A stretch of 64,000 nt of DNA from Pectobacterium polaris (GCF_002307355.1 NZ_CP017481.1:3534001-3598000), one strand, 5' to 3'; shown: positions 26,504 through 40,453, counted from the first letter of the stretch. Made by a program: numbers and translations. The notes: generated by a model not told the origin, from the sequence alone.

Positions 26504-27454
26504 ATGGCAAAGTATCAGAACTTACTGGTAGCTATTGACCCAAATCAGGATGACCAACCAGCGCTGCGTCGGGCGGTTTACCTGGTTCAGCGACTTGGCG
26601 GCCGTATCAAGGCATTTCTGCCAATTTATGATTTCTCTTATGAAATGACAACGCTGCTTTCTCCCGATGAACGGGTGGAAATGCGTCAGGGCGTTATTCA
26701 ACAGCGAACCGAGTGGATTGCGGAACAGTGCAAATACTACCTTGACGCTGGCGTGTCGATAGAAATCAAAGTGGTGTGGCACAATAAACCCTTTGAAGCC
26801 ATTATTCGGGAAGTCATTGCCGGACAACATGACCTGTTGTTAAAAATGGCACATCAGCACGATCGGCTGGAAGCGGTTATCTTCACGCCAACCGACTGGC
26901 AGCTACTGCGCAAATGCCCTTGCCCCGTGTGGATGGTGAAAGATCAGCCCTGGCCAGTCGAAGGCCGTGCGCTGGTTGCCGTCAATCTGGCTAGCGAAGA
27001 CCCTTATCACGATCCGCTCAATATCAAACTGGTATCGGAAACGCTGGAGCTGGCGCAGCAGGTTGACCAGACCGAGGTTCATCTGGTCGGTGCCTACCCT
27101 GTTACCCCCATCAATATCGCCATTGAACTGCCTGATTTCGATCCCAGCGTCTACAACGATGCGATTCGAGGGCAGCACCTTATCGCCATGAAGTCGCTAC
27201 GGCAGAAATTCGGCCTGGATGAACGCGTGACGCACGTAGAAAAAGGGTTGCCGGAAGAAGTGATTCCCGATCTGGCGGAGCATTTGCAGGCGGGCGTCGT
27301 GGTGTTAGGCTCGCTGGGTAGAACCGGCCTTTCCGCGGCCTTTATCGGCAACACCGTCGAGCATGTTATCGACCACTTGAAGTGCGATTTACTTGCGATC
27401 AAACCCGATGATTTCGTGTCACCGATTACGCTTGAAGACGGTGATAACAGCTGA
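26504..27454 (+). CDS. uspE: universal stress protein E
   Basis: A 316-residue cytoplasmic protein made of two tandem Usp domains (about 1-155 and 156-310). Each starts with the Usp strand-loop: [20 protein letters not shown] in the first and [12 protein letters not shown] in the second. The C-terminal ATP-type motif [20 protein letters not shown] is seen in the second domain. Enterobacterial UspE contributes to resistance to DNA damage, motility and aggregation. The start has a GGAGGAG ribosome site. Its place after fnr is the conserved arrangement, and it ends with a terminator. Confidence 0.96.
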   Translation: MAKYQNLLVAIDPNQDDQPALRRAVYLVQRLGGRIKAFLPIYDFSYEMTTLLSPDERVEMRQGVIQQRTEWIAEQCKYYLDAGVSIEIKVVWHNKPFEAIIREVIAGQHDLLLKMAHQHDRLEAVIFTPTDWQLLRKCPCPVWMVKDQPWPVEGRALVAVNLASEDPYHDPLNIKLVSETLELAQQVDQTEVHLVGAYPVTPINIAIELPDFDPSVYNDAIRGQHLIAMKSLRQKFGLDERVTHVEKGLPEEVIPDLAEHLQAGVVVLGSLGRTGLSAAFIGNTVEHVIDHLKCDLLAIKPDDFVSPITLEDGDNS

Positions 27455-27483
27455 TTGCTCGTGTCATCACGCTAAGCACCAAG

Positions 27484-27515
27484 TAATGCCAGCCTCAGTG
27501 CTGGCATTATTTTTG
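27484..27515 (+). terminator. Rho-independent terminator of uspE
   Basis: AATGCCAGC and GCTGGCATT form a nine-base stem with a six-base loop, followed by ATTTTT. Confidence 0.9.
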
Positions 27516-27546
27516 GCGATGCCACATATCACTATAGTTGAGATGT

Positions 27547-27569
27547 AAAAAAGGGGCGAGTTCGCCCCT
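27547..27569 (-). terminator. Rho-independent terminator of pntAB
   Basis: On the minus strand AGGGGCGA pairs with TCGCCCCT with a two-base loop region, followed by a six-base U-run. It lies about 25 bases after the pntB stop codon. Confidence 0.85.
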
Positions 27570-27593
27570 TTCGTTTTCAACTTCCTATCACGC

Positions 27594-28982
27594 TTACAGC
27601 GCTTTCAGAATCGCCTCAACGCTGTCTTTGGCATCGCCAAACAGCATCTGTGTGTTCTCTTTAAAGAACAGCGGGTTCTGTACGCCAGCGTAACCGGTAT
27701 TCATAGAACGCTTGAACACGATAACATTCTGCGCTTTCCACACTTCCAGCACTGGCATGCCAGCGATTGGGCTGTGTGGATCTTCTTGTGCTGCCGGGTT
27801 AACGGTGTCATTCGCGCCAATGACCAGTACGGTGTCGGTATCGGTGAAATCGTCATTAATTTCATCCATTTCTAACACGATGTCGTAAGGGACTTTTGCT
27901 TCAGCCAACAGCACGTTCATATGACCAGGCAAACGCCCTGCAACTGGGTGAATACCAAAGCGAACCTTGATACCACGCGCACGCAGTTTGGCGGTGATGT
28001 CATGCACAGGGTACTGCGCCTGTGCGACGGCCATACCGTATCCTGGCGTGATGATGACTGAGGTCGAATTCTTGAGCAAATCAGCCACATCTTCCGCTGA
28101 AGCCTCACGATATTCACCCACCTCTTCGCTTTCGCTAGAGGAAACGCCATCCGTACCAAAACCACCGGCAATCACGCTGATAAAGGAACGGTTCATCGCT
28201 TTACACATGATGTAAGACAGAATCGCACCAGAAGAACCCACCAGAGCACCGGTCACGATCAGCAGGTCATTGCTCAGCATGAAGCCCGCTGCTGCTGCTG
28301 CCCAACCGGAGTAGGAGTTCAGCATAGAAACGACGACCGGCATGTCCGCGCCGCCAATCGATGCAACCAGATGCCAGCCAAATACCAGTGCAATAGCCGT
28401 CATCAGGATCAGCACCAGTACCTGCAACGCCACGCTGCCTGTATTGACGAAAACCAGCAGCAGCAGGAAGGACACAACCAGCGCCGCCAGATTCATTTTA
28501 TGGCGATGAGGCAGCATCAGTGGCTTGGAGGAGATATTGCCACGCAATTTACCGAACGCGATCACCGAGCCAGTGAAGGTCACGGCACCGATGAAGATAC
28601 CCAGAAATACTTCCGTCAAATGGATATTGACCATCACCGGATCGGTGATTTCACCGTGATCGAGGAAGCTGTTAAAGCCAACCAGTACCGCAGCCAAGCC
28701 CACAAAGCTGTGAAGAACCGCGACCAGCTCTGGCATTTCGGTCATTTCAACCTTACGCGCCAGATAAATACCGATTGATCCACCGATCGCCATCGCGACA
28801 ATGATCCAACCCACGTTGCCAGAATCCGGTCCCAGAATCGTCGCGATCAGCGCAAGCGCCATACCGCTGATACCAAAGATGTTCCCTTGTTGCGACGTTT
28901 CGTGCTTGGACAACCCAGCCAAACTGAAAATAAAGAGAATTGCGGCAACAATGTATGCAGCAGTTACTAATCCACCAGACAT
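27594..28982 (-). CDS. pntB: NAD(P) transhydrogenase subunit beta
   Basis: A 462-residue inner-membrane subunit of the proton-translocating transhydrogenase, which moves hydride from NADH to NADP+ driven by the proton gradient. The N-terminal half (about 1-265) has nine hydrophobic helices of domain dII. The C-terminal domain dIII (about 290-462) binds NADP(H), with the fingerprint [16 protein letters not shown] and the loop [18 protein letters not shown]. The motif [16 protein letters not shown] is also diagnostic. Length equals the E. coli protein. The start is 10 bases after the pntA stop. Confidence 0.98.
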   Translation of the reverse strand: MSGGLVTAAYIVAAILFIFSLAGLSKHETSQQGNIFGISGMALALIATILGPDSGNVGWIIVAMAIGGSIGIYLARKVEMTEMPELVAVLHSFVGLAAVLVGFNSFLDHGEITDPVMVNIHLTEVFLGIFIGAVTFTGSVIAFGKLRGNISSKPLMLPHRHKMNLAALVVSFLLLLVFVNTGSVALQVLVLILMTAIALVFGWHLVASIGGADMPVVVSMLNSYSGWAAAAAGFMLSNDLLIVTGALVGSSGAILSYIMCKAMNRSFISVIAGGFGTDGVSSSESEEVGEYREASAEDVADLLKNSTSVIITPGYGMAVAQAQYPVHDITAKLRARGIKVRFGIHPVAGRLPGHMNVLLAEAKVPYDIVLEMDEINDDFTDTDTVLVIGANDTVNPAAQEDPHSPIAGMPVLEVWKAQNVIVFKRSMNTGYAGVQNPLFFKENTQMLFGDAKDSVEAILKAL

Positions 28983-28992
28983 GTGTTACCCC

Positions 28993-30522
28993 TTAGTTTT
29001 TACGGAACATTTTCAGCATGCGCTGAGTCACGGTGAAACCACCGAAAATATTGATGCTGGCGATCAATACGGCAATGAATGAGAAGAACGACACCCATCC
29101 GCCGTGGCCGATTTGCAACAATGCTCCGACAACGATAATGCCTGATATTGCGTTAGTGACTGACATCAATGGCGTATGCAATGCGTGGCTGACATTCCAG
29201 ACCACGTAATAGCCCACCACGCAGGACAGCGCAAAAACGGTAAAGTGAGACAAGAACTCTTTAGGCGCAACATCAGCCAGCCAACCAAACAGCAGGATAG
29301 CGATCACGAGGAAGGCATATTTCTTCCACGGCGACGTCGGTTTAGCCGCTTCCTTCACTACCGCAGCAGCAGGTTTTGTCTGCTGTGGCTGTGCGGAAAC
29401 CTGAATCGGCGGTGCTGGCCAGGTGATTTCACCGTCTTTAATGACGGTCACGCCACGAATCACGGTATCGTCAAAATCGACGTCGATTTCGCCATTTTTC
29501 TCTTTGCAGAGTAATTTCAGCAGGTTAACCAGGTTCGTGCCGTAAAGCTGTGAAGATTGCGTCGGCAGACGGCTAGGCAAATCGGTGTAACCGATAATTT
29601 TGACGCCGTTTTCCGTCACCGTGACGCGATCGGCTACGGTCAGTTCGCAGTTCCCGCCCGTTTGCGCCGCTAAATCGACAATCACGCTGCCGGGCTTCAT
29701 GCTCAGCACCATTTCTTTGGTGATCAGGCGCGGTGCCGGTTTTCCAGGGATCAGTGCGGTAGTGACGATAATGTCGACGTCTTTTGCCTGAGCGGCAAAC
29801 AGTTCCATTTCCGCTTTGATAAAGGCTTCGGACATGACTTTGGCATAGCCGTCGCCGCTGCCTGCTTCTTCTTCAAAGTCGAGTTCGAGGAATTCAGCCC
29901 CCATGCTCTTAACCTGCTCTTTTACTTCAGGGCGGGTATCAAAAGCACGAACGATAGCCCCTAAGCTACCTGCGGCACCGATCGCAGCCAAACCAGCCAC
30001 GCCAGCACCGATAATCATGACCTTAGCGGGCGGAACCTTACCTGCAGCGGTAATCTGTCCGGTAAAGAAGCGGCCAAATTCGTGGGCGGCCTCAACGATG
30101 GCACGGTAGCCCGCGATGTTAGCCATCGAGCTGAGCGCATCCAGTGACTGTGCACGCGAAATACGCGGCACGGAATCCATCGCCATCGCCGTCACCTGAC
30201 GGGCAGCCAGCTTCGCCAGCAGTTCTGGGTTCTGCGCTGGCCAGATAAAGCTGACAACCGTACTGCCCGCTCGGGTCAGTTCGATTTCATCATCCTGCGG
30301 CGCATTCACCTTCAGGACGATATCGGCTTGCCAGACTTCCGAACTGTCAACAATCGACGCACCGACTTCTTCGTATGCCGCATCGTCAAAACTTGCCAGT
30401 TTTCCCGCTTCACGTTCTATCGAGACCGTAAAACCCAGTTTCAGCAGCTGTTCAACCGTTTTCGGCGTCGCTGCTACACGGGCTTCATTGGCCAACCGCT
30501 CTCTTGGTACACCAATACGCAT
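28993..30522 (-). CDS. pntA: NAD(P) transhydrogenase subunit alpha
   Basis: A 509-residue protein carrying the NAD(H)-binding domain dI (about 1-380) and the first four membrane helices of dII. The opening [20 protein letters not shown], the nucleotide-binding fold [20 protein letters not shown] and the mobile-loop region [17 protein letters not shown] are all typical of PntA. The hydrophobic segments after residue about 400 ([20 protein letters not shown] onward) insert in the inner membrane and pair with PntB. Length matches the E. coli subunit. It is the first gene of pntAB, divergent from ydgH over a 580-base gap. Confidence 0.98.
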   Translation of the reverse strand: MRIGVPRERLANEARVAATPKTVEQLLKLGFTVSIEREAGKLASFDDAAYEEVGASIVDSSEVWQADIVLKVNAPQDDEIELTRAGSTVVSFIWPAQNPELLAKLAARQVTAMAMDSVPRISRAQSLDALSSMANIAGYRAIVEAAHEFGRFFTGQITAAGKVPPAKVMIIGAGVAGLAAIGAAGSLGAIVRAFDTRPEVKEQVKSMGAEFLELDFEEEAGSGDGYAKVMSEAFIKAEMELFAAQAKDVDIIVTTALIPGKPAPRLITKEMVLSMKPGSVIVDLAAQTGGNCELTVADRVTVTENGVKIIGYTDLPSRLPTQSSQLYGTNLVNLLKLLCKEKNGEIDVDFDDTVIRGVTVIKDGEITWPAPPIQVSAQPQQTKPAAAVVKEAAKPTSPWKKYAFLVIAILLFGWLADVAPKEFLSHFTVFALSCVVGYYVVWNVSHALHTPLMSVTNAISGIIVVGALLQIGHGGWVSFFSFIAVLIASINIFGGFTVTQRMLKMFRKN

Positions 30523-31102
30523 GCTGATACCCTTTTCGCTTATTTTTAACGAAGGTTATTATTCTCACCCTATTCTGTTATACGAATTCGCCGAGACCTA
30601 GTGCACCCTGTATCCCCACATTCACGTGGTAGGAAGAGGGTCTTATCATCTTCTTACCACACGTTTTTTGAGGCGTCTCACTGTAGGCGAACTCATTTAT
30701 AACGTACTGAAAATGTGATCGATGATCCATAAATAAAATGAATTTCACAGAAAAGCCGAGTTATCACAGGTTCTGCCAGCCTTTCTTGGTCGAAAATCAT
30801 GGTCTTCTCTGCCTTTTGTAGCATTATTACAGAAGTATTTTTCTGGGCTGTTTCACAAAAATGATGTGTTACAAGGTTGTTAACGTGATAAATTGTATAA
30901 ATATCCCTTATGATGCCAAAACAATCATTAACCGTTATTATTAGCACTTTTCTTGTTGCGAGCCGAAGCATCATGGCTTTTCAGCCCGCTGAAAATGCTA
31001 AAGCACAAGAATTTATTCCGTGCGATAATCAGCCCTATTCCGTTACAGGTTGATTGCTATACCTTAAATAATTCGAGTGGCAGGAAGGCGAAAGGATTTT
31101 TT
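30523..31102. other. long divergent intergenic region pntA / ydgH
   Basis: There are 580 bases without a credible protein gene; short frames here (for example 30693-30974 minus) have no homologous look. A long gap at this place also exists in other enterobacteria. Its left third contains a terminator-like stem-loop on the plus strand, listed separately. The right third is AT-rich and should hold the ydgH promoter. Confidence 0.5.
30626..30669 (+). terminator. orphan plus-strand terminator, possible end of a small RNA
   Basis: GTGGTAGGAAG pairs with CTTCTTACCAC (one G-U pair) around a 13-base loop, then CACG is followed by a six-base U-run ending at 30669. No protein gene lies upstream on this strand within 3 kb, since pntA runs the other way. 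It may end a small RNA started near 30590, where TATACG could act as a -10 box (30580-30590 region), or an antisense transcript of pntA. Confidence 0.5.
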
Positions 31103-32056
31103 ATGAAGCTGAAGACTACTGTTATTGCATCTACATTGTTGTTATCACTCTCGGCATTTTCAGCGCAGGCTGCGCAGGAACTTACGCCTGAGCAAGCAAA
31201 ATCCCTGCAACCCTTTGAGCGAATTACATTTAAGGGGCGTTTTAACGCGATCAATGAAGCGGTCGCGGCATCCTCAACACGCGCCGACAAGCTGGGTGCA
31301 GAGTCGTTTTATGTGCAGTCTATGACGGATACGAATTCAGGCGACTACTGGAATGTCACGGTCGACCTGTACCATAAAGATGCCCCTAAAGCGAAACAGA
31401 ACGTGCAATATCGCACCGTCTACGGTGTTAAAGAGCTACCGAAAGATGCTGCCTATTTGCTGGAGCCTTATGACACCGTCACGGTGAGCGGTTTATTCAG
31501 CACTCAGCCTGATCTGATCGACGCCATTGCGAAAGCAGCAAAAGAGAAAAATGCCGATTCGTTCTACATCGTTCGCCAGGTTGATGTGAACTCGAATAGT
31601 GCTAATCAAAGGGCTACCGCCTTTATCTATAAAGCGGATGCGCCAAAACGTCAGCTTCAGAGACCTGATGCGATCCCTGCTGATTCTGACGCGGGTCGCG
31701 CTGCATTGGCTGCCGGTGGTGCAGAGGCAGCGAAAGTAGAAATCCCAGGCGTTGCTTACTCTGATAGCCCCAGCCGTAGCGTGGGCAACTTCTTTGAAAC
31801 GCAATCCTCGAAAGGTGGACGTTACACGGTAACGCTATCTGATGGCACACAAATCCAGGAACTGAACAAGGCCACAGCGGCACAGATGGTGCCTTTCGAC
31901 TCCATTCAGTTCCGTGGTAACTACACCAATATTACACAAATATCCGAGGCTGTTGCTAAACGTGCAGGTGAGAAAGGTGCTAAGTACTACCACATCACCA
32001 GACAGTGGGAAGGCAAAGGCAACAACATGACCATCAGCGCGGATCTCTATAAATAA
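31103..32056 (+). CDS. ydgH: YdgH, triple DUF1471 (YhcN-type) exported protein
   Basis: A 317-residue periplasmic protein with a signal peptide of 24 residues (TTVIASTLLLSLSAFSAQAA). Three repeats of the DUF1471/BhsA-like fold follow, each about 55-60 residues: near 40-95, 120-175 and 255-315. They recur as F..I.F.GRFN...EAV, YDTVTVSGLFSTQPDLIDAI and FDSIQFRGNYTNITQISEAV. DUF1471 proteins are linked to stress response and biofilm traits; YdgH is the multi-repeat member. The ATG at 31103 gives the signal peptide; the upstream part of the frame is an unlikely leader. Its position next to pntA is conserved in enterobacteria. Confidence 0.93.
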   Translation: MKLKTTVIASTLLLSLSAFSAQAAQELTPEQAKSLQPFERITFKGRFNAINEAVAASSTRADKLGAESFYVQSMTDTNSGDYWNVTVDLYHKDAPKAKQNVQYRTVYGVKELPKDAAYLLEPYDTVTVSGLFSTQPDLIDAIAKAAKEKNADSFYIVRQVDVNSNSANQRATAFIYKADAPKRQLQRPDAIPADSDAGRAALAAGGAEAAKVEIPGVAYSDSPSRSVGNFFETQSSKGGRYTVTLSDGTQIQELNKATAAQMVPFDSIQFRGNYTNITQISEAVAKRAGEKGAKYYHITRQWEGKGNNMTISADLYK

Positions 32057-32100
32057 CAGCCATCGTGCTGTGTCGTAGAAAACGACGAACGTTATAAACA

Positions 32101-32130
32101 CAAAAACCCGCGATATCGCGGGTTTTTTTA
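32101..32130. terminator. bidirectional terminator between ydgH and kdsA
   Basis: AAAACCCGCGATATCGCGGGTTTT is self-complementary and has A-runs to the left and T-runs to the right, so it can end ydgH on plus and the kdsA operon on minus. Confidence 0.9.
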
Positions 32131-32230
32131 TGGCGAGCGTCCTGCCCTCCACCCTGCGGGCCGTCGCAAGCGACGTTGAAAAACGTTCCCTACGTTTTTT
32201 ACATCAGCAATCAATCTACTGTGAGTAAGA

Positions 32231-33112
<882 letters not shown>

Positions 33113-33160
33113 TTAACGTAGCATTACTGCAAAACGGTTTCTTAATGTAAGACTGTTTTT

Positions 33161-33970
33161 TTAATGCAAGACAATCTGTTTCTGCTCTATCGAGTGAATC
33201 TGCACTTTTATCATTTCACTCACTGGATCTTCCGGACACTGTTCAACAAAATAGTTGAGATCGGACAGCGCAATGTGGTCGCAATCCAGTTGAGCATAAA
33301 TCAGGCCGCGGTCGCGGATTTCATAGGGGTCGTCCGGGTCAAACTGCAGCACCGCTTCGCTGGCTCTCAACGCCAGCTCCATCTGTTTTTCTTCCATCAG
33401 GGCGACTTTCAGCGTGTCGAGCATTTTACGCACGATCAGGACATTCTCGGCTTCATCCAGATCTTCATCCAGCAGACGAGTTGACGGGCCAATATTACCT
33501 TTCAGCCACACTTCCAACACATGTTCGCTCAGCGTATCGCCATTTAGCGGATTGATCAGCCACATCTCTTCATCAAGCCAGTCGGCACGCAGAATCAACT
33601 GTGTTGGGAAAATCACCGGCATCAGCGGCAGACCGAGTTCATTGGCGATATGCAAAAAGATGATACCCAGCGACACAGGCAGGCCCTGACGAGATTCAAG
33701 CACCTGATCCAGCCACAGCGCATCAGACAGGCGATAAACGCCGCCCGCACCACCGAATCCCCAGGTGTGATAAAACAGCTCAATCAGTTTTTCAAGCTGA
33801 AGATCTTGCTCAAGGCCGTCAGGAATAGCGGCTCGGGCGCTCTCAACCAGCTGTTGCAGATTTTGCCGCACATCCTGAGCGGGAAAGTCGCGGCGAATCG
33901 CCTGTGAAACCAACACGACACCATCACTTAGCAGTGACTGGTTGAATTCAAAATCAGCAATAGCACTCAT
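33161..33970 (-). CDS. sirB1: SirB1 family protein (YchA)
   Basis: A 269-residue protein with a transglutaminase-like N-terminal fold (about 1-170; RQGLPVSLGIIFLHIANELG is the key stretch) and a C-terminal TPR-like tail (about 185-265; ALRASEAVLQFDPDDPYEIR, then RGLIYAQLD). Catalytic residues of true transglutaminases are not clearly conserved. The start at 33970, MSAIADFEF, gives the same length as E. coli YchA; a longer frame upstream lies inside sirB2. Despite the name, its connection with the BarA/UvrY (SirA) system is historical and the function is unknown. Confidence 0.93.
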   Translation of the reverse strand: MSAIADFEFNQSLLSDGVVLVSQAIRRDFPAQDVRQNLQQLVESARAAIPDGLEQDLQLEKLIELFYHTWGFGGAGGVYRLSDALWLDQVLESRQGLPVSLGIIFLHIANELGLPLMPVIFPTQLILRADWLDEEMWLINPLNGDTLSEHVLEVWLKGNIGPSTRLLDEDLDEAENVLIVRKMLDTLKVALMEEKQMELALRASEAVLQFDPDDPYEIRDRGLIYAQLDCDHIALSDLNYFVEQCPEDPVSEMIKVQIHSIEQKQIVLH

Positions 33971-33972
33971 AA

Positions 33973-34374
33973 TTATTCCATCAGCAACGGTGACTGCGTC
34001 AGTGCCAACAGCACGACCACACCAAAGCATATTAAAGCAGATACAAACGCCAGCCAGCGAACGTTCTGACTACGGGGGCGTTTCCCCAAGGCGATAGCGC
34101 CAAGAAGGATATAAATGATAACGCCAAACAGTTTTTCCGTCAGCCAGCTTTGCTCGGGAGTAAACGGATACGTATGGCTGAGAACGATTAAACCAATACC
34201 GCTGATTAATAACAAGGTGTCGTTAATATGCGGCAGGATTTTCACCCAGCGCTGTTGCAGCATAGCGGATTGCCGGCACAGCCAAAAAAAACGAATCACA
34301 AACAGGGAAATACTGATGCCAACCGTTGCCAGATGCAGATATATCGTGGCTGGGTAAAGAGTTATCACGTCCAT
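33973..34374 (-). CDS. sirB2: SirB2 family inner-membrane protein (YchQ)
   Basis: A 133-residue hydrophobic protein with four membrane helices: near 8-28 (ATIYLHLATVGISISLFVIR), 48-65, 79-98 and 105-127. The PHINDTLLLISGIGLIVLSH block is typical of SirB2. It sits between prmC and sirB1 with gaps of 5 and 2 bases, as in E. coli. The function is not known. Confidence 0.92.
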   Translation of the reverse strand: MDVITLYPATIYLHLATVGISISLFVIRFFWLCRQSAMLQQRWVKILPHINDTLLLISGIGLIVLSHTYPFTPEQSWLTEKLFGVIIYILLGAIALGKRPRSQNVRWLAFVSALICFGVVVLLALTQSPLLME

Positions 34375-34379
34375 TGCTC

Positions 34380-35225
34380 CTAATAAATTGGGGCATCCGA
34401 CCAGCGTCCTAACGACACGCGGTCATTGCCACCATAATCCTGACAAGTTTCTATTTGTGTAAATCCTCGGGCCTGCAAGAGCTGACGCACCGCGTCAGCC
34501 TGCTGCCAGCCATGTTCTAGCAGCAGCCAGCCACCGGCATCTAAATACTGCGGAGCGGATTCAATAATGATACGTAGATCCGCCAGTCCGTTATCAGCGG
34601 CAATCAGCGCGCTGGCAGGTTCAAAACGGACATCGCCCTGCGACAGATGCACATCATCCGCATCAATATACGGTGGGTTACTGGCGATAAGCGCAAAGCG
34701 CGTGTGATCAAGCGGTGAATACCAGCTTCCGGACAAGAAACAGGCGTTATCGAGCCCCAATTGCTGGGCGTTTTTTGTCGCTAACGCAACGGCATCGGGT
34801 TGAACATCAACGCCAGTCACCCGGCAATCACGCCGTTCGCTCGCTAGCGCCAGCGCGATCGCGCCAGTTCCGGTACCCAGATCCAATACGGCACACGGCG
34901 TTTGAGGCAGGCGTAGCAAGGCTTGTTCGACCAGACATTCGGTATCGGGACGAGGAATCAGCGTGGCGGGTGAAACGGCCAGCGGCAGTGACCAGAACTC
35001 GCGCACGCCGATCAAATAGGCGATGGGCTCTCCCTGTTCACGACGCGCCAGCAGTTCAGTTAATTGCTGCTGTTCTGCCGCGTTCAGCTCAGTTTCACCA
35101 AACGCCAGCAGGAACGTACGGGACTTGCCAGTCACAAAGCCCAGTAAAATCTCCGCATCTCGCTTCGGGCTTTCTCCTGCCGCGAGCTGCGCAGTGGCAG
35201 AGATTAACCAATCCTGATACGTCAT
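34380..35225 (-). CDS. prmC: peptide chain release factor N(5)-glutamine methyltransferase
   Basis: A 281-residue SAM-dependent enzyme that methylates the glutamine of the GGQ motif in release factors RF1 and RF2. The N-terminal helical bundle (about 1-75) recognises the release factor. The catalytic domain has motif I as VLDLGTGTGAIALALASER and the substrate-binding ASNPPYIDADD. Its ATG overlaps the prfA stop in TAATG, so the enzyme and one of its substrates are made from the same message. Confidence 0.97.
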   Translation of the reverse strand: MTYQDWLISATAQLAAGESPKRDAEILLGFVTGKSRTFLLAFGETELNAAEQQQLTELLARREQGEPIAYLIGVREFWSLPLAVSPATLIPRPDTECLVEQALLRLPQTPCAVLDLGTGTGAIALALASERRDCRVTGVDVQPDAVALATKNAQQLGLDNACFLSGSWYSPLDHTRFALIASNPPYIDADDVHLSQGDVRFEPASALIAADNGLADLRIIIESAPQYLDAGGWLLLEHGWQQADAVRQLLQARGFTQIETCQDYGGNDRVSLGRWSDAPIY

Positions 35226-36307
35226 TATTCCTGCTCGGACAATGCAGCAAGTTGATCGGCCTGGTATTCCTGCACGACCGGTTGAATCAGCGTGTCCAGT
35301 TTCCCTTCCATGACTTCATCCAGCCGGTAAAGCGTCAGGTTAATACGGTGATCGGTCACCCTTCCCTGTGGGAAATTATAAGTACGAATACGGTCAGAAC
35401 GATCGCCGCTGCCGAGCAGGTTACGGCGGGTTGACGCTTCTTCCAACTGACGTTTCTGCACTTCTGCGGCACGAATACGCGCCCCCAACACCGACAACGC
35501 TTTGGCTTTGTTTTTGTGCTGTGAACGTTCGTCCTGACACTCCACGACAATACCGGTTGGCAAGTGGGTAATACGGATGGCGGAATCGGTGGTATTGACG
35601 TGCTGACCGCCCGCGCCAGAAGAGCGGAAGGTATCGATGCGTAAATCTGCCGGGTTGATGTCCGGCATCTCCGCTTCTGGCACTTCCGCCATCACAGCGA
35701 CCGTACAGGCCGAGGTATGAATGCGCCCTTGCGATTCCGTCGCGGGAACGCGCTGAACGCGATGACCGCCGGATTCAAACTTGAGCTGGCCGTACACACC
35801 ATCGCCGGAGATTTTAGCGATAACTTCTTTATAGCCGCCATGTTCACCATCGCTGGCGCTTACCACCTCAACACGCCAGCGGCGTGATTCGGCATAACGG
35901 CTGTACATACGGAACAAGTCACCGGCAAAGATCGCTGCTTCGTCGCCGCCCGTTCCGGCGCGCACTTCCAGAAAACAGCCGCGCTCATCGTCGGGATCTT
36001 TCGGCAACAATAGCACCTGAAGCTGCTGCTCCAGTGCTTCAATTGTTGCTTTGCTTTCTTTCAACTCTTCCTGAGCCATATCGCGCATTTCAGGATCGTC
36101 CAGCATCATTTCTGCGGTTTGCTGATCCTCTTGCGCCTGCTGCCATTGCTGGAAACAGCGGGTAATATCAGTGAGCTGCGCATATTCTCGCGACAACGCG
36201 CGAAAGCGATCCATATCAGCGATGACGCTGGGCTCACCGAGTAACGCCTGGACTTCTTCATGGCGTTCTTGTAACGCTTCCAGTTTAGCAACAATAGAAG
36301 GCTTCAT
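35225..36307 (-). CDS. prfA: peptide chain release factor 1
   Basis: A 360-residue class I release factor that recognises UAA and UAG. The catalytic GGQ motif is in [20 protein letters not shown], and the PxT anticodon-like motif is PATESQGR. The N-terminal coiled coil and the C-terminal RITDHR-like segment ([20 protein letters not shown]) are present. Length matches E. coli RF1. It is preceded by hemA with a 33-base gap. Confidence 0.98.
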   Translation of the reverse strand: MKPSIVAKLEALQERHEEVQALLGEPSVIADMDRFRALSREYAQLTDITRCFQQWQQAQEDQQTAEMMLDDPEMRDMAQEELKESKATIEALEQQLQVLLLPKDPDDERGCFLEVRAGTGGDEAAIFAGDLFRMYSRYAESRRWRVEVVSASDGEHGGYKEVIAKISGDGVYGQLKFESGGHRVQRVPATESQGRIHTSACTVAVMAEVPEAEMPDINPADLRIDTFRSSGAGGQHVNTTDSAIRITHLPTGIVVECQDERSQHKNKAKALSVLGARIRAAEVQKRQLEEASTRRNLLGSGDRSDRIRTYNFPQGRVTDHRINLTLYRLDEVMEGKLDTLIQPVVQEYQADQLAALSEQE

Positions 36308-36340
36308 GCGGGCGGTTAAATCCTGTAATAGAGATGAATG

Positions 36341-37597
36341 CTAGTCCAGCCCAAGGCTGTCACGTAAAATTTGTAACCGGTGTTGGTCGCCGTCACGAGC
36401 GGCTTGCTGAAGGGATTTGGTCGGCGCGTGAATCAGACGGTTGGTTAAACGGTGTGTCAGTTCCTGAATCACCGCTTCAACGTCATTGCCTTGTTGGATG
36501 GCAGCCAGCGCCTTGGCCGTCATTTCCGCACGCAGCTCATCGGCCTGAGCGCGATAATCGCGAATGGTCTCCACCGCGGACTGCGCACGCAGCCACGCCA
36601 TGAAGTCGGAGCTTTCCTGCTGCACGATAGATTCAGCCTGCACCGCCGCTGCTTTGCGCTGCGCGAGGTTATGCTGAATGATCGCGTGCAGATCGTCCAC
36701 GCTGTAGAGATAAACGTTCGGCAATTTGCCGACTTCCGGCTCAATATCACGCGGCACCGCAATATCCACCATCAGCATTGGCTGATTCCGTCTCGCCTTC
36801 AGCGTCCGTTCCATCATCCCTTTTCCGATAATCGGCAGCGTACTTGCCGTTGAACTGATCACGATATCAGCCTGAACAAGCTGTTCGTCCAGCTCAGCCA
36901 GCGTGATGACTTCTGCGCCCACTTCCGTTGCCAGCGCCTGTGCGCGTTCACGGGTGCGGTTCGCAATCACCATTTTCTGTACTTTGTGCTCGCGAAGATA
37001 GCGAGCGACCAGTTCAATGGTTTCTCCGGCACCGACCAGCAGCACCGTGACATCCGATAGTGATTCAAAGATCTGCCGCGCCAGCGTACAGGCAGCAAAC
37101 GCCACTGACACTGCGCTGGCACCGATATCCGTTTCCGTACGAACACGTTTGGCGACGGTAAAGGATTTCTGAAACAGCCGCTCCAGTTCGCTGGACAGGG
37201 AATGACCACGCTGTGATTCGGCAAACGCCTTCTTCACCTGCCCCAAAATCTGCGGTTCGCCTAACACCAGAGAATCCAGACCGCTGGCAACACGCATCAA
37301 ATGGCTAACGGCGGCGTTATCCTGATGCCAGTACAGGCTGCCGTTGACTTCTTCCGGGCGCAATTGATGGTATTCACACAGCCAGCGAATCAGCTGCTCA
37401 CGCTGGTTTTCCTGTTCGTCAACGCTAAGGTAGAGTTCCGTGCGATTGCAGGTAGACAGCACAACGCCGCCCTGCACCAGCGGTTGCTGTAGCAGACTGT
37501 CGAGGGCCACGCCGAGTTTATCTGGTGAGAACACAACACGTTCACGCAGAGAAACCGGTGCGGTTTTGTGATTAATACCAAGCGCAAGCAGGGTCAT
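36341..37597 (-). CDS. hemA: glutamyl-tRNA reductase
   Basis: A 418-residue enzyme reducing glutamyl-tRNA to glutamate-1-semialdehyde, the committed step of C5-pathway tetrapyrrole synthesis. The catalytic cysteine is in [12 protein letters not shown] (residue 50). The NADPH-binding fold is [20 protein letters not shown], and the C-terminal dimerisation domain contains [12 protein letters not shown] chose the ATG at 37597 because it gives [16 protein letters not shown] and the exact E. coli length; the frame continues upstream without homology. It heads the operon and diverges from lolB. Confidence 0.97.
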   Translation of the reverse strand: MTLLALGINHKTAPVSLRERVVFSPDKLGVALDSLLQQPLVQGGVVLSTCNRTELYLSVDEQENQREQLIRWLCEYHQLRPEEVNGSLYWHQDNAAVSHLMRVASGLDSLVLGEPQILGQVKKAFAESQRGHSLSSELERLFQKSFTVAKRVRTETDIGASAVSVAFAACTLARQIFESLSDVTVLLVGAGETIELVARYLREHKVQKMVIANRTRERAQALATEVGAEVITLAELDEQLVQADIVISSTASTLPIIGKGMMERTLKARRNQPMLMVDIAVPRDIEPEVGKLPNVYLYSVDDLHAIIQHNLAQRKAAAVQAESIVQQESSDFMAWLRAQSAVETIRDYRAQADELRAEMTAKALAAIQQGNDVEAVIQELTHRLTNRLIHAPTKSLQQAARDGDQHRLQILRDSLGLD

Positions 37598-37827
37598 TGG
37601 CTGTTTCTGAGTAATACCGGTCTTAGTATGGATTTCGTTTGAACCGCATTCTACTTGATGCAGGAGTGCAATAAAAGCGACAGCACGCGATACACCTCGT
37701 CTGAGGTAGTCACTTTTTGACAAAAAACAATAAACGCCATTAACGAATAACAATCATTGACGCTGAGCGGTAAGCCCGTTAGCGTGACGTATTTCACGGA
37801 CTTCGTTCATTACAGGATACGACCGAC

Positions 37828-38451
37828 ATGCCAACCAAAACCGTCCGATGCCTGCGTTTACTGCCTTTAGCCAGCGTATTGCTTGCCGCCTGTAGCATTA
37901 ATCAACCGACCCAAACGGGTACAAGCCCCACCTCGCCAGAGTGGCAGCAGCATCAACAAAAGGTCCAGCAGCTCAGCCAATACCAGACGCGCGGCGCTTT
38001 TGCCTATATCTCCGATAGTAAAAGAGTATCAGCCAATTTCTTCTGGCAGGACACACCGCCGCAGCGTTATCGATTGCTGCTGACCAACCCGCTCGGCAGC
38101 ACCGAATTAGAACTGCGTGCCCAGCCTGACGGCGTGCAAATCACCGACAATCAGGGCAAGCGTTACGTGGGTAAAGATGCCGAATACATGATTCAGCAAC
38201 TGACCGGCATGGCGATCCCGCTGAACAATCTGCGCCAGTGGATTCTCGGCATTCCAGGCGATGCCACCGAATTCACGCTGGATGAACGCTATCTGCTGAA
38301 AACCATCACCTATCATCAGGGCAACCAAAACTGGAATGTCAGCTATCAGAGTTACAACACTGAGTTAACGCCTCCGCTGCCAACCAGTCTGGAACTGGTC
38401 CAGGGCGAACAGCGTATTAAGCTGAAGATGAATAACTGGATGGTTAAATAA
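37828..38451 (+). CDS. lolB: outer-membrane lipoprotein LolB
   Basis: A 207-residue lipoprotein with a type II signal peptide ending in the lipobox LLAAC (Cys about 22) followed by SINQ, consistent with outer-membrane sorting. The mature domain has the LolB concave-barrel sequence: [40 protein letters not shown] and [17 protein letters not shown]. LolB takes lipoproteins from the periplasmic chaperone LolA and inserts them into the outer membrane. It is divergent from hemA, and ispE starts 3 bases after its stop. Confidence 0.96.
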   Translation: MPTKTVRCLRLLPLASVLLAACSINQPTQTGTSPTSPEWQQHQQKVQQLSQYQTRGAFAYISDSKRVSANFFWQDTPPQRYRLLLTNPLGSTELELRAQPDGVQITDNQGKRYVGKDAEYMIQQLTGMAIPLNNLRQWILGIPGDATEFTLDERYLLKTITYHQGNQNWNVSYQSYNTELTPPLPTSLELVQGEQRIKLKMNNWMVK

Positions 38452-38454
38452 GCG

Positions 38455-40412
<1,958 letters not shown>

Positions 40413-40453
40413 TCGCTGCTGATCGGGTAACCGTTCAAAAACGATAATGAAGG

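Noticed and set aside
30693-30974. 93-residue minus frame in the pntA/ydgH gap
   Set aside because: No ribosome site and unlikely composition; the gap is also non-coding in related enterobacteria as far as I know.
34715-35434. 239-residue open frame across prmC and prfA on the plus strand
   Set aside because: It is antisense to two well-identified genes and spans their overlap.
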